A DNA stretch of 64,000 nt. It comes from Whitmania pigra (taxonomy: Eukaryota > Annelida > Clitellata > Hirudinida > Haemopidae). Each line of letters begins with the position of its first letter. Within the stretch, counting starts at the first letter, position 1. The notes beneath the pieces were generated by a model, which was given only the letters and a program-made list of their open reading frames with translations, was not told the DNA's origin and made no database searches. The translations under genes were made by a program, and so were the position numbers. The DNA is taken from positions 2,627,501 through 2,691,500 of the forward strand of contig JAJTWR010000314.1 of assembly GCA_021613335.1 (NCBI GenBank). The letters are read 5' to 3'. Of the stretch, positions 51,918-63,499 are shown in pieces.

Positions 51918-52400
51918 AAGTTTTGAAATCTTAATGTGAATTAAATAATACTAATAATTTTCTTTCCTAACATTTGAATTTTCTAGTGTTAACTATTTAA
52001 CTTTTTGATTTTTTTACGCTGCACACAATTTAATCACCCCTCAGATTTGAATGTTTTACATTCATATGCAAAAAGGTAATAATCTAGGAAGTTGACTAAG
52101 AATTTAATTTGGCATATTTGCAATTTGTTGTTTTTGTAATATAATCAAAAACCTTTCGCATGTTTTCAATTTGCCAGATTATATTACAGACGCCATAACA
52201 TTGTTTGTAGTGACCATTTAAATTGAGTTAATTTTAACAATAACAATAAACAATTAGAAAAGCGAATTTTCTACTGATTTTTTATAAATATTTCGGCCAT
52301 AAACTGCAACCAAAACAATAAAATCATTAATTCAGTCAATATTAATTTCTTGATCTCGTGCTCATAAAAAGATATTTGAGCAACGATCAATCATCCGCTA

Positions 52401-52607
52401 ATGACCCATGCTCCTGTTATTGAAATTCTATTATGTGCCGAATGGAAGGCTGCATTGTTGGTTCTAACGATTACTTCAGGTATTTGTTGGTCTAAAGGAA
52501 GATTGAAATGTTCTCAAAAAAATAAAAGCAATGACCGTGGATACGAGAGGGGCCAGTGCCCAGGAACTGGCAATTTTTGGGGCCCGCGCTTTCTTAAGTT
52601 ATTATAA
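52401..52607 (+). CDS. conserved short ORF downstream of gene F
   Basis: Paralogue of 36266-36463: hydrophobic WKAALLVLTITSGICW core, a GT donor-like site after it, and a shared KNKSNDRGYERGQCPGTGN tail that diverges at the end. Function unknown; possibly a signal-peptide exon or only a passenger of the duplicated block. Confidence 0.35.
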   Translation: MTHAPVIEILLCAEWKAALLVLTITSGICWSKGRLKCSQKNKSNDRGYERGQCPGTGNFWGPRFLKLL

Positions 52608-52834
52608 TCAGCTGCGAAGTATTTTTAGAGTCTTAAATTATTATAATCAGTTGCGAACAATGGCGGATCTAGAACATTTTGGCTTGGGGTCCAAAAACTG
52701 GAACCAGTGGAATCAGTGGGCGGGTTTAGGGGAGGCAACTAAAATTTTCGTTTTGCCATGCCGCCATTCGAGTTGATGGCGAAATAATAGATTTGATTGT
52801 TGAGCAAACTCTTGTATATGCCACTCGTGATCGA

Positions 52835-53572
52835 TAAAAAAAGCTGCACTATCGTGACCTGGGATTATCATTGGATATGTTTCTTCTCAAATTGTTCTTC
52901 ACGTAATTCAATCTTGAAAATGTTTGTTCATGCAAATATGTTGTCACAAAGATTGAAAGTTTTAAAGGAACATTCGTGTACTTTGAAAGGTATGGCAAAG
53001 AATTCATTATTTTGGCTTCAGTTCATATTGGTTTATCAGGTTTTTGAATAATTTGATGATTGTTAATATATAACGGCATGTGGCAAGATTAACCGATTTT
53101 CAGCAATTTTCTGTTTTTGTTATCCGAGTAAAATAAATGTTGCTGTTAATGACGTGATTTATGAACAATTTTTGAACATTTTTTGAACATAATTTTGAAA
53201 CAATTTTGAATAAAAAGATCTTTTGAGATCTTTCTGTTCAAAGTTGCATTGAAAACTCCTTGAACAATTGTGGCAAAAATCAATACGTCCTGCGTATAAG
53301 ATATGCAAAAAGCAAACTCATAAAATTTATTAAATGATGAAATTAAATTTATTTAACGCTGTCTAAGTGGATAGAAAATTTGTTGTAGAATTCAAGTCAT
53401 TTTACCACTTCAATGTTATAATTTGATAACTAATGAAGTGATCTTAAATGGTTTATTCCGAAATTAATTTGCATGAATAAAATTGATTTTTGAATGATAT
53501 AAATATGAAGTACATTCGAAAATTTAAAAAAATAAAATGGTGATATCCAGTATTGAATAATTGTCACGTCTG
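52835..53572. other. intergenic; left half of the 5' flank of pseudogene G
   Basis: 53085-53572 aligns with 15300-15905 upstream of gene A (GTTGCTGTTAATGACGTGAT, TTGTGGCAAAAATCAATAC). No gene; the 52797-53051 frame has no recognisable domain. Confidence 0.55.
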
Positions 53573-55539
53573 AAGCTCCGTGACGGTCGACGCCACTTCT
53601 ACCACAAAGAATACTGAACTAGCGAATAGAAATCGTCAAAACAAAACTCATAGAAAACAGTCAAATGTGTTTATTCACACATCAACTGCATATAACCGGC
53701 CTCAAACAAACTCTCACTAACTATAACTCTAACTAACTCTCTAACTCGAACTTCCTCCCGCCATTCGGGTTAGACTTATATCCTTTTCATAGAGTTAATT
53801 ATTTAAATATATTCATAGGCGCAGACAACCAATCCCATAAACAAGTACATAAATAACGTCCAATCAAAATTCAAGGAAATAGGTTACTGCGCATTAAAAT
53901 TAACCAATTAAAATTCACAAAATCAGGTTCCTAAAGGATCAACTAAACGCCTCGCAATTACCGTATTTTCACCCATATTACACGCGTGTTATGTTCGATT
54001 TTACTTACCACGGACCCCCTTATGCGTGCTATAATCGTATGCGTGTTATGCTAGATTACATTTACATGAATTTGATTTCCGACCAACAAAAAATAAAAAC
54101 ATTTAAATGATAACACAGACTGTTGATTGTTTTTAGAGTATATTTTTAATTTTAAATAGTTTATAATTGATTGGGCGTTAGTGCATTGCATAAAGAACTT
54201 TCGATATGTGCTTACAGAAGCATGTGACAAAACATTCACCTCATCATTGCATTGTCCAGCTCTCGAATTTATGAATTTAATTGAATTTAATATAAATTAA
54301 TTGATGGTAACTATAGGAAACTTGTAGGGTGTTGTACTATTTTATGAATTTTCATCATAATTTTTCAACTCTTTATTACTCATAATTATAATTGGAGCTA
54401 ATGTTTTCAGTTTGTGTGACAATGTTTTTTTCAGCACTGGTGGTTCAGACAGCTTTGGTTGGTGTTGTTTAATATTTTAATAGTCAAACATCACATGCAT
54501 AGACTTATTGTAGCAAATGTCTTCAATCTCTTAATGGTCTTGCTATAAAAACTCTTTGAACACTTCTCAAAAGCATGGAACAAAATAGATACAATCTTGG
54601 TAATAGCGTCAGTCTTTTGCAGTCTTTATTGGAAAACAAAATGGAAGTTTTAGCCCATTCTCTTGGAACTCATTATGAAGATTCAAATTGTTAATTGTAA
54701 TGAATTACCACCACTGCTTTGTCTTTTTCTGGTGATGAGTCACTTGATTTTCTACATTGCTATAAGAAAAATTCATGAAACCCATTGATGGTATAAATTA
54801 TATGCAGCTTTTGGCCACACTTTTATGTTATAGTTGATGCACTGTTTGAACCTCAACAATGCCATACCTTCACAGTGAAGCTGTATCCCAGAGCATGGTA
54901 CAAATGCGTAACTTCAGTACCTTCAAGAATTAATCTCAATTTATTTAAAAAAAAAACCTTGTTTCTTTCAATGCAATTATAAAGGTTATTGTACATGAGC
55001 TGCATTTCATGCTCAGATCAATGATCCGTGTATGATTCTTGAAAGGGAGACTTTAACCTTGAAATCTCATGAAATTTCATGCTATAATTGATGTACGGTT
55101 TGGACCTCAACAATGCTATACTTTCCATTGAAGCTGTGTCTCACAGCATGATGCATCTGATTTACTTCATCATCTACTCCAAGAATTGATCTCAAATATT
55201 CAAAAATGTCTCTTAAGATTTGTACATTTAAAATATGTGATTTCCATATTTAGGGAGTTATGGGACTCAGAGACTTGTTAAGCGGACTCCTTGCAGCGAG
55301 GAATTGGTTAACGAGTTCGTTACCGTCCTTTGAAGTATTGCTTCACTTTTGTCTTACAAATTATTATGCGTAAACAATATGCATTCCAAAGTAGGAAGTT
55401 GATGCAAATCTTAAGATAAAAATAGTTTCGATGAAGAATTGAAGAGAGAACGCAATATCGAAGCGACTCGTGACCAATTTTGGTCAATTGCAGCGAGCTC
55501 ATGAATCGTTAACCAGTTCTTTGAAGTTTTTAAACAATT

Positions 55540-56490
55540 TATTAACAGACATTCAAAAAATCAATCATAAGATCAATAATTATTCCTCATTGTCAGTTAA
55601 GCCTCCAAATCCGTCAAAAGTCGAACAGTCTTCATATTCATTTTCGGCTCTTGCCGGATCACAGGCTAGTTCAAAGTCCGGGTCGTCACTTTACTCCTTT
55701 CCTGTAGACTTAATGTCAGCATTTCTAAAGCCACTCAGAATCAAATCAGGATACACTTTATCCCATGCTCGTGCAACTCATGTGCATACCTCGGATTACA
55801 AGGCCTTCCTGTCTCGTCCAGACGGTGTGTGAGTGTATGTGCCATTCTGCATCCATTCCTCTATCTCAGATCTGTCAATTTTTCAACGATTTGTAGTTGC
55901 AGTTTGGATGATAGACCACCCGGGATGATTGCAATGTGACATCCGCTTAAGTTGAGCATCTTCTTAACTGACTCTTCTTTATGAGCAGTCATTGCATTTA
56001 TGATCAACCGCGAGCTCTTTGAAAAGAATCCCCTCTTTTGAGAACATTACTGAATCCAGAGCTTCATGCTGAAAATTTTTCGCATTGTCTCTTGAAAATC
56101 AATATTGGTTTTGTCTTGGTGCCAGCCGCAGAGCATCCAAGTATGACTGTGAAATTTGTCCGTTCGTAACCACTTGTTGCTATTGCCACAGTGCCTTCAC
56201 TCGCTGGAATGTCAAAAGCTATCTCTTCCTTTGTTCCAAGACCCATAGCTTTAGATCAGACTCTAACTTTGACCATTTCGCATTTTGGCCAAGGCATGCA
56301 CGTTTTCTCAGGTTCAGTTTCTCAAGCAATCATTCCTTCTTTCTCCATTCGCGAACCGACACTTCATTAACGTTGAACTCTCGAGCAGCTGCTCTGTTAC
56401 CTTTGGCTTTTGCTCTGGAAATGACTTAAAGCTTGTAGGCAACAGTGTACGAGTTACGTTTATCAGTCACTTTCTTAACGACGTCGATAT
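55540..56490 (-). mobile_element. pogo/Tigger-like transposase relic
   Basis: Minus strand in several frames: KRNSYTVAYKL and GNRAAAREFNVNEVSVREWR (N-terminal helix-turn-helix), then ERTNFTVILGCSAAGTKTKP and ILIFKR (DDE core). Next come SGCHIAIIPGGLSSKLQ and an MQNGTYTHTPSGRDRKAL...ARAWDKVYPDLI C-terminal region. Order and motifs match Tigger-type transposases. The NADE segment is missing and at least five stops or shifts interrupt it. Confidence 0.82.
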
Positions 56491-56559
56491 TTCAATCTAT
56501 TTATTTATTTGATTATAGTCCGTTGCATGACTAAGATGATTTTGACTTATATTTCGATC

Positions 56560-56985
56560 AAGAGGATGATAGATGGTTTTGGAAAGCTTAGTTACGAGGA
56601 AAGATTAAATAGATGTAAATTAACCGTCTCTGGAAAAGAAAAGAAATAGAGGGGACCTCATCGAGGCATTCAAAATTTTATCGGGTAGGGAAGGCCTTTT
56701 GCCTGAACAGTTTTTCGAAGCCACAAAAAGTGTTTCTACTAGAGGGCACGATTGTAAATTATACAGGAAGGCTTCGGGAAACTTGAAAAACAATTATTTC
56801 AGTTCAAGGGTGGTTTCCTTATGGAATAAACTAGATAAGGAAACCATCCATGCTGACACATTAGATAAATTCAAAATTTACTTAAGTAAATTCGGATATT
56901 AGGACTAAAAAGAGTGGTTATTACACAGATCCAGGTCTTCTTAACCACTATAAATAATTGTTATGTTATGTTATGTTTAAGAGCA
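56560..56985 (+). mobile_element. LINE 3' fragment (CR1/Jockey-like)
   Basis: Reads YEERLNRCKLTVSGKEKK, a stop, then GDLIEAFKILSGREGLLPEQ, NYFSSRVVSLWNKLDKETI and a terminal FKIYLSKFGY. This is the C-terminal end of a non-LTR ORF2. A TTATG short-repeat tail lies near 56958-56978. It is a different family from the LINE at 38165. Confidence 0.8.
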
Positions 56986-57388
56986 CTTCTATCTATATAT
57001 CACTGTATTTATCACTTCAAGCATCGGCCGCTCAGCCAACGGAAGATTTTTTTACAACTTTTATATTTGATTGTTTTACATATTAGAAACTGCTTCAATT
57101 TAATATTTTAATATATATAATTTTAATTTAAATGTTAAAGAAGACCGTCGTGACAATAATTATTTGCATAATAAAAGGCAAAAATACTATTGCTTCACAA
57201 TAAGTTTTCCTACATTGTCGTTTGCATACCCAGAGTTCAATTATGAAAAAAATATAAGCGCATTCAATAGAAATAAAGAAATAATAAATAATAAGTAATA
57301 TATAAATAATAGGAAATAATAAACCATCTCTGCTCATTTAATCTGCAACTTCAAAGCCTTTTGCAAGACGAAGAAATCAATGTAACTG

Positions 57389-59030
57389 ATGTAATTTTAC
57401 TGATTTCATTGATTTGTGAAGTAGCAAAAGTGTTTGGATCAGTTGAGGAAGGCGAAGAAAAATTGGAATTTCACAAAAGTTACGATTGCAACAGGCAAAT
57501 AAAACACAAAAATGTGCTTGCGACATTCCCATCTTTAATCAAATCAGAGTTAGAAGCAGAATTCATTGCGCAGTCATTTGTAGGCTCATGAAGATTTGCA
57601 TAAACAGTCGAAACCGGTTATGTCGCAGGCCTAGGAGTTTTCCAAAAAGCATCGAGATAACCGAAAATCAAGATGGCGGCTGTATATTAACATGTGCTTG
57701 AAATTTCTTTACGTACATAATGTGCATTAATAAATAAATTGCACATGCACGTGTTTTTGTGATTTCACACAGAGTTACACAGAGTTTTTTTCGTGCTTGA
57801 TTAAAGACATACTTCTCGTGCAATTGTTTTATCGTATCGGCCTTCTTTTTTCAATTTGAAATGATAGCTGCTAGAACGCCATGCTGACGACTAAGGTCTG
57901 CCGGTGTTGTTTTTTCAATTTTCTAGCTGCAATATAATTTTATTGCCGCTGTAGGCAAACTGGGGAGGAAGCGACCGACATAACAAGGCCAATGAGTGCC
58001 TCGCATAGTCGAAGTTTGCGGGTGAAAAACAAGTAGCATGAGACACGAAGAAGCCTTTAAGAGTTTTCCAAGTCGCTCCTGTCCAGGCAGCAGTGACCGG
58101 CACAACAAGGCCAATGAGAATGCCTCTCATAGCCGGCGGTAAGAGTTGGGTCCAGAACGACAAATCCGACAGGGATATCCAGGCTGATCACCGGATGCGG
58201 CCGGCCCCCCGAAAACGTAAGGAGACTTCAAGGGCCGAAACGATTGAAGACGGGTGTTGTGGTGGCGCAATTAATAAGTTTATTATTGGGTAATAAATTT
58301 TAAGTAATTATTATATTAAAATTATTAATATAACTTTCTTAACATTTATGATCTTCTGCCACGCCAAATATTCACCTCCATCGATTAATAATATAAATAA
58401 AGTTACACTTAGTACACCAACATAGCTAGTTAAGCACATCAATTTCTGTCGGCGGTCATGATTGTGATCATAAGACTACGTTGGGATCTTTAGTCCAACA
58501 TTCATATCGGCGACATAACATAACCTTTTCACATTAACATCAATATTAGGAAACTTTTTCATTTTTCTGAAGGAAATATTAAACATCTTTTGAATCCTCT
58601 TAAACAATGGATCGTTCTTTCTTCTTCCGAATTCATGTTCATCATGATGAAGCGACATCTTTGGAACATTTGAAAAGACATTCAATTGAACAGGTCAAGG
58701 AGGATGTACAATTTACAATTTTTATGTGGAATATGAAACAAACTCATTAAAGATGAACTTAAACAACAGTCAGAAACAAGGACCTCGTCATCGGTGTAAC
58801 AAATGATTAATGGTTAGTGAAGAGACCAGTAAGAAACACGTACCCTCTGTGTGGAATCTACCAGGGACCTGTTGCAATGGCGTCTTGGATTCATATCAAT
58901 TGTATCACCAATAGTACTCCGTCAGAAAGATATGTCATTGTTCAACAAACTCCTGCTATTATTAATAACAATGGAAGCGGATTAACTCTTTGTAAAACTT
59001 TGTGCTGGTCTTTGAAAAGGACTGAAGCAG
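57389..59030 (+). pseudogene. gene G: gene-A-type pseudogene
   Basis: The start is destroyed: ATG is followed at once by TAA. Exon 1 then reads SLICEVAKVFGSVEEGEEKL and, after a frameshift near 57495, CDIPIFNQIRVRSRIHCAVI. It breaks off at about 57603 in unrelated sequence. Exons 2-3 are missing. Exon 4 is present from about 58775 (RPVRNTYPLCGIYQGP, INCITNSTPSERYVIVQQT) but has TAA in place of the serine of the NDSW motif (58806-58808) and a diverged end. Subfamily of gene A. Confidence 0.85.
57880..58290. other. GC-rich insert with internal direct repeat
   Basis: Markedly more GC than its surroundings. An approximately 35-bp direct repeat (ACAAGGCCAATGAG core, then CTCGCATAG or CTCTCATAG) occurs at about 57975-58010 and 58098-58135. 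It lies where gene G lost its middle exons. No supported ORF; probably foreign repeat DNA. Confidence 0.45.
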
Positions 59031-59164
59031 CTAAAACTTATTCAATTTACACAAAAACACATAAAATATTTTCATAATAGCTAAATAGCAAGTAATGAGT
59101 GACTTTTGTTGCGTTTAGTTAGTCGTATTTAAAAAATGGAAATTATTTTAATTTTTTAACTTTC

Positions 59165-59335
59165 TTTTGAATGATTTCATTAATGGCGTTCGAGTTGGCT
59201 CAGATTTGGAAATAAAAGGTTGCATTCTTGCGAATGGCAGTGAGAGCAACAGTCGTGTCGTATTCACGATCTGGCTCGCACTGCCATAGAGCGCCTCATG
59301 GTACGGGCGCTATATAAATGGTGGATTGACTAAGA
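59165..59335 (+). mobile_element. diverged SINE-like repeat
   Basis: The block TCATTAATGGCGTTCGAGTT, then GGCAGTGAGAGCAACAGTCG and GGGCGCTATATAAATGGT shares the tail of the SINE at 8247 and is repeated at 60610-60765. Confidence 0.6.
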
Positions 59336-59389
59336 AGTGCCTTCACATACAATCCGCACACATAAGGCTCTCAAAAAAAAAACGGCTAA

Positions 59390-60590
59390 ATACAAAAAAT
59401 ACGAAAGGCTTAATTAAATCGCATATGTGTTGCATTTTCTTATTTTTATGGTCAATCGTTATTAGGACGAATGTGAAATCTTCTTTAATTCTCTTTAACC
59501 TAACAAATTAATAAATTTCAAAAACAAATTTTTATTGCAAATCAAAAGAGTCAATTGACGTTACATAATTTGATAGTTAACCATAAAATCCACATCCAAA
59601 GATCCCTATTAAAAAAATTGACAGTTCTCCAGGAAAACATTTTTCACTTAACAATTTCTAATTTGTACCTTGTAACAGTTTGAATTTGTGGCTTTATTTT
59701 GGAAATACATTTATTTTAGAAGTAATTAAGATAATTGTTGAACTGAATATTACTGTCAATTTTTTAATGCCAGCTCCTATCATCTTCGCACGTGAAAACC
59801 AAACCAAATCCTCTATTATAACAATAGGCACAGTTTCGGATGCATCATTTCCATCTGATGGAACTTGAACTGATGAACCACAAAATCAGTATAATCTTCA
59901 TCTGACCATTCAGCAACCACCCGCACTGCCAGTGAAAACCCTTGAGGAAAATGTTAAGGTAAAAACAAATATCAATTTTGAAAGTCTGATTGAAGAAAGT
60001 GGATGTAAATGTGTGCAAATTGCTTTCTGAGACAATGGGTGCTGAAAGGCTTTCGTGCATAAACAGCAGCCAAGGTCACACCGGCGATTGCCTTTGATCT
60101 GGAATAAATTTAATTGAGATTAGAAAGAATAGAAATGATTTATGCTTGAAATAATGTTGTCACATGAATAATTACAAGTCATTATTAAGTTTTGCTTTCT
60201 TCTAATAATATTATTGATATTTAACTAATAATAAATATTAATATTATAATTATTTGTTCTAATTGATTGCTAAATTTGTTGGAGAAATTTACTTAAACTA
60301 GGGCTGCGAACGATTAAAATTTTCTTAATCGGTTAATCGTCGAATTAATCCGCAGCCTTAATTTATATAGTTTGTTTTTTTAATTTGGTAAAAGAATTAA
60401 TAAATTAAGAACTTAAATAATTAAATGCAAGCTGTCATTTTTAACGTTGTTGTTGCTGTCCTTAACAACAGATGGATCGATGCCCTTCAGAAACCCATGA
60501 CAGTTTGACATTTTTGATTGCAGTTGCATTATTTTGTTTTAATTCATTCATTATCACTATCATTGTCACGTCATTAAATTGATTTAATTT
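59390..60590. other. intergenic repeats 5' of gene H
   Basis: 59390-59545 matches 18370 and 20310. 59960-60060 matches 37705-37795, at the edge of the Tigger fragment. 60400-60590 matches 13920-14100. No gene. Confidence 0.55.
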
Positions 60591-60604
60591 TTGGACTTTA
60601 TTTT

Positions 60605-60770
60605 GAATTATTTCATTAATGGCGTTCGAGTTGGCTCAGATTTGGAAATAAAAAGTTGCATTCTTGCGAATGGCAGTGAGAGCAACAGTCGTGTCGTGTT
60701 CACGATCCAGCTCGCACCGCCAGAGACCCCTTTGGCTAGGGACGCTGTACAAATGGTGGAAGGACAATTC
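60605..60770 (+). mobile_element. diverged SINE-like repeat, second copy
   Basis: Near-identical first 110 bp to 59165-59335; the B-box-like part reads GTCGTGTTCACGATCC. It is followed by another copy of the repeat that also lies on its left (60400 vs 60800), so it sits in a local duplication. Confidence 0.6.
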
Positions 60771-61513
60771 CTTTAAACACTTTATTTTTTAATTTGGTAA
60801 AAGAATTAATAAATTAAGAATTTTAATAAATCAATGCAATCTGTCACTCTTAACGTTGTTGTTGATGTTGTCCTTAACAACAGATGGATCGATGCCCTTC
60901 AGAAGGCCATGACAGTTTGACTGACATTTTTGGTTGCAGTCGCATTATTTTGTTTTAATTCATTCATTATCACTATAATTGTCACATCATCATTATTGTT
61001 ATTAACATTAAATTAATAAATCACTTTACAGAAAATGAATTACATATTTTTTTTCTCGGCTCAATAAAACTCTTGTGACTGTTTGGGTCTTGATTGAAAA
61101 ATTGATTCCATTTCTTGCTTTGTGGCGGGAATTGAACCCGTTTAAATTTTACATATTGTCCGATGGTGCTCAATTCTCCTCTGCAATTGCTGATGTTTTT
61201 ATTGTTGTTAAATTCTCAATTCGAAACTCCTCACTTATTTATTGATTATTGGTAAATCATCGTGCTCATACTATACTTCTTAAAAAAAAATTTTTTTTTT
61301 AAATTATAATATTATAATGTACTTAATTATTGATTAATAATCTCGTTTGATCTGCAATCATTTGTTGGCAACAACATTCCAGTTTATGGCTTCAGTGAAG
61401 GCTTGTGAATCGATTGGTCATAATGCATTTTAGGACATTATTTGGTTCGTAGAAATTTGATTGAGAAGTGGTTCTCTGCGGAATATTTCAAAATATAATT
61501 TAAAATTAAACCA

Positions 61514-62905
61514 ATGGAATTCTCCAATACATTTGTGGTATTATCTTTAATTGCCACAGCATCATGTTTCCAAGATTCATTTATGTTTCGTAGAAATTCA
61601 GAATGCAATGGCAAAATACGATGTGCCCTGAACGTACCCAGTTCTACTCAAATTGGAAGTTTAATCAACTGTGCCCTTCTCTGCAAATCTCTGAGAAAGT
61701 GCACAGGCTTCAATTATTTGGTGAACACATCGACATGCCAGCTGTTTGACATCTTTCCTTTCAAGATAGCTCACCAACCAAATTGCAGTAACTACCAGGT
61801 AACTACTTCTCTATTCCACTAGTTTTATTAACAATACTTCGACTTAATGATTGTGAATTTTGCAGCCATTTTCAATGCTATCAAGTAAGTATATTGAATT
61901 TTTATTTGTAATCTTTGCTTTGCTTACATATTGTAGTAAAATAACCCGGGGGTTAGTCAAAAAAACTAGTAAGCTAATTTACAAGTTTATTGAGCGAAAC
62001 TGAATAATCGAGCCGTGGAGATCTGGTGGATTTGATGTATCTTCTTTGAGATTTATGGATTATTTTAATCTTATTAAATGCCATGAAGCTTCCTCATGAT
62101 GATTCTAGATGTGACGAATAATAAAATTAATAAAAATAAATTTAATTACCAAAATGAATTAACATGCTGTCGCCAGGGTTACAACAGTACAATAATAAAC
62201 GATCTGGTTTCATTTAAATAAAATGTGTGATAAAAATGAAAACCATGCAATAAATATTTTAATTATGGATTCAGTCAACCTTGCACTATGTCGACCATCT
62301 TATCAAAGTTCCACATATATGCAATACGGCATGATTCCCTTGTCATCATGGCTTGCACTCGACGGTTTGCTGGGTACCAATGTACCAATGGGACAATGCA
62401 GTCACACAAATGATGCCAACTGGGGAGAAAACTGGTTCATGGTGGAACTAAATGATGCAGTGAAAATCAACCACGTTCGCATTTTGACAAGAGAAGATTT
62501 TGTTGATTATTGTAAGCCACATAAATAAAGTTACGTTATCTTGATCTAGACGTAATAGTCTTTAAATAGGGATTTCTATAATAACATTATAATGTTTAAG
62601 AGCTAATTGAAAATGTTTTGAGTAATTAATCATTAATTAAAAATAAAATTTTATTTCCATTAATAGCCGTCAGATACAAGGACCTCATCATCGGTGTGAC
62701 CAATGATTCATGGTTGGCGAAGAGACCAGTAAGAAACACATATCCTCTGTGTGGAATCTACCAGGGACCTGTTGCTATGGCGTCTTGGATTCAAATCAAT
62801 TGCTCCAACAGCACTCCACCAGCAAGATACGTCATTGTCCAACAAACTCCTGTTGATCCTTTTTATGGAGGATATTTGTGTTTGTGCGAAATAGAGGTTT
62901 ATTGA
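61514..62905 (+). CDS. gene H: secreted PAN/apple + F-type-lectin-like (FTP) protein
   Basis: Exons 61514-61798, 61866-61884, 62275-62511 and 62667-62905 give 259 residues. Signal peptide to about 18; PAN-like module with ECNGKIRCALNVPSS and NCALLCKSLRKCTGFNYL; FTP domain with INLALCRPSYQSST, SSWLALDGLLGTN, CSHTNDANWGENWFMVEL, PLCGIYQGP and CLCEIEVY. All introns are short and free of insertions. Upstream DNA beyond the 40-bp block differs from B/D/F and resembles 13920-14640, so its regulation may differ. No disabling change is seen. Confidence 0.86.
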
Positions 62906-63294
62906 ATGTTTTGAAATCCTAATGTGAATTAAATAATACTAATTCTTACATTCTTTTCTTACATTTGAATTTCTAATGTTAAATATTTGCCCTTTTTGAT
63001 TTTTTTTACGTTGTACACAATTTATTCACCCTTCAGATTTGAATGTTTTACATTCAGATGCAAAAAGGTAATTTTTAAGGAGTTGACTACGAATTTTACT
63101 TTTTCTTAATTGTAAATTGTTGTTCCTGTATTACAATCAAAATCTTTTCACATATTGATCGAATGTTTCTCAGACTATGTTACAGACATCATAACATTGT
63201 TTGTAGTGAGGTTTTTAAATTGAGTTGAATTTAACAATAAACAATTAGAAAAGTGCAAAATGTTTTACTGCTAAGATAAATTAAAACCAAAACA

Positions 63295-63495
63295 ATGTGT
63301 GCTCATAAAAAAAATATGACTCGAGGACTTATTAAAATTCTATTATGTGAATGGAAGGCTGTATTGTTGGTTCTAATGATTGCTTCAGGTATTTGTTGGT
63401 CTAACAAAAGATCAAATTGTTCTCAAAAAATAAAAGCGATGCCAGTGGAGAAGAGAGGCAGAACTGGCAATCGTTTGGGGCTCACACTTTCTTAA
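63295..63495 (+). CDS. conserved short ORF downstream of gene H
   Basis: Third member of the 36266/52401 family; hydrophobic WKAVLLVLMIASGICW core and donor-like GT after it. The tail is shorter and diverged (indels). This divergence suggests that only the first, signal-like part may be constrained. Confidence 0.35.
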   Translation: MCAHKKNMTRGLIKILLCEWKAVLLVLMIASGICWSNKRSNCSQKIKAMPVEKRGRTGNRLGLTLS

Positions 63496-63499
63496 GTTA

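Larger units (their letters stand above)
53573..57154. mobile_element. 3.6-kb nested insertion block with 7-bp duplicated target
   Basis: AATAATT precedes (53566-53572) and follows (57155-57161) a block absent from the paralogous flank of gene A near 15905. The block ends GTCACG and CGTGAC are inverted. Inside: Tigger-terminus-like sequence near 53960-54055, an imperfect direct repeat at 54825-54945 and 55079-55205, a pogo/Tigger transposase relic and a LINE scrap. One insertion was probably followed by nesting. Confidence 0.65.

Noticed and set aside
53572..53981. Solo LTR reading TGTCACG...ATTACA with an AATAAA on the minus strand
   Set aside because: The 5-bp flanks do not match, and the paralogous empty site puts the insertion border at 53573 as part of a larger block.
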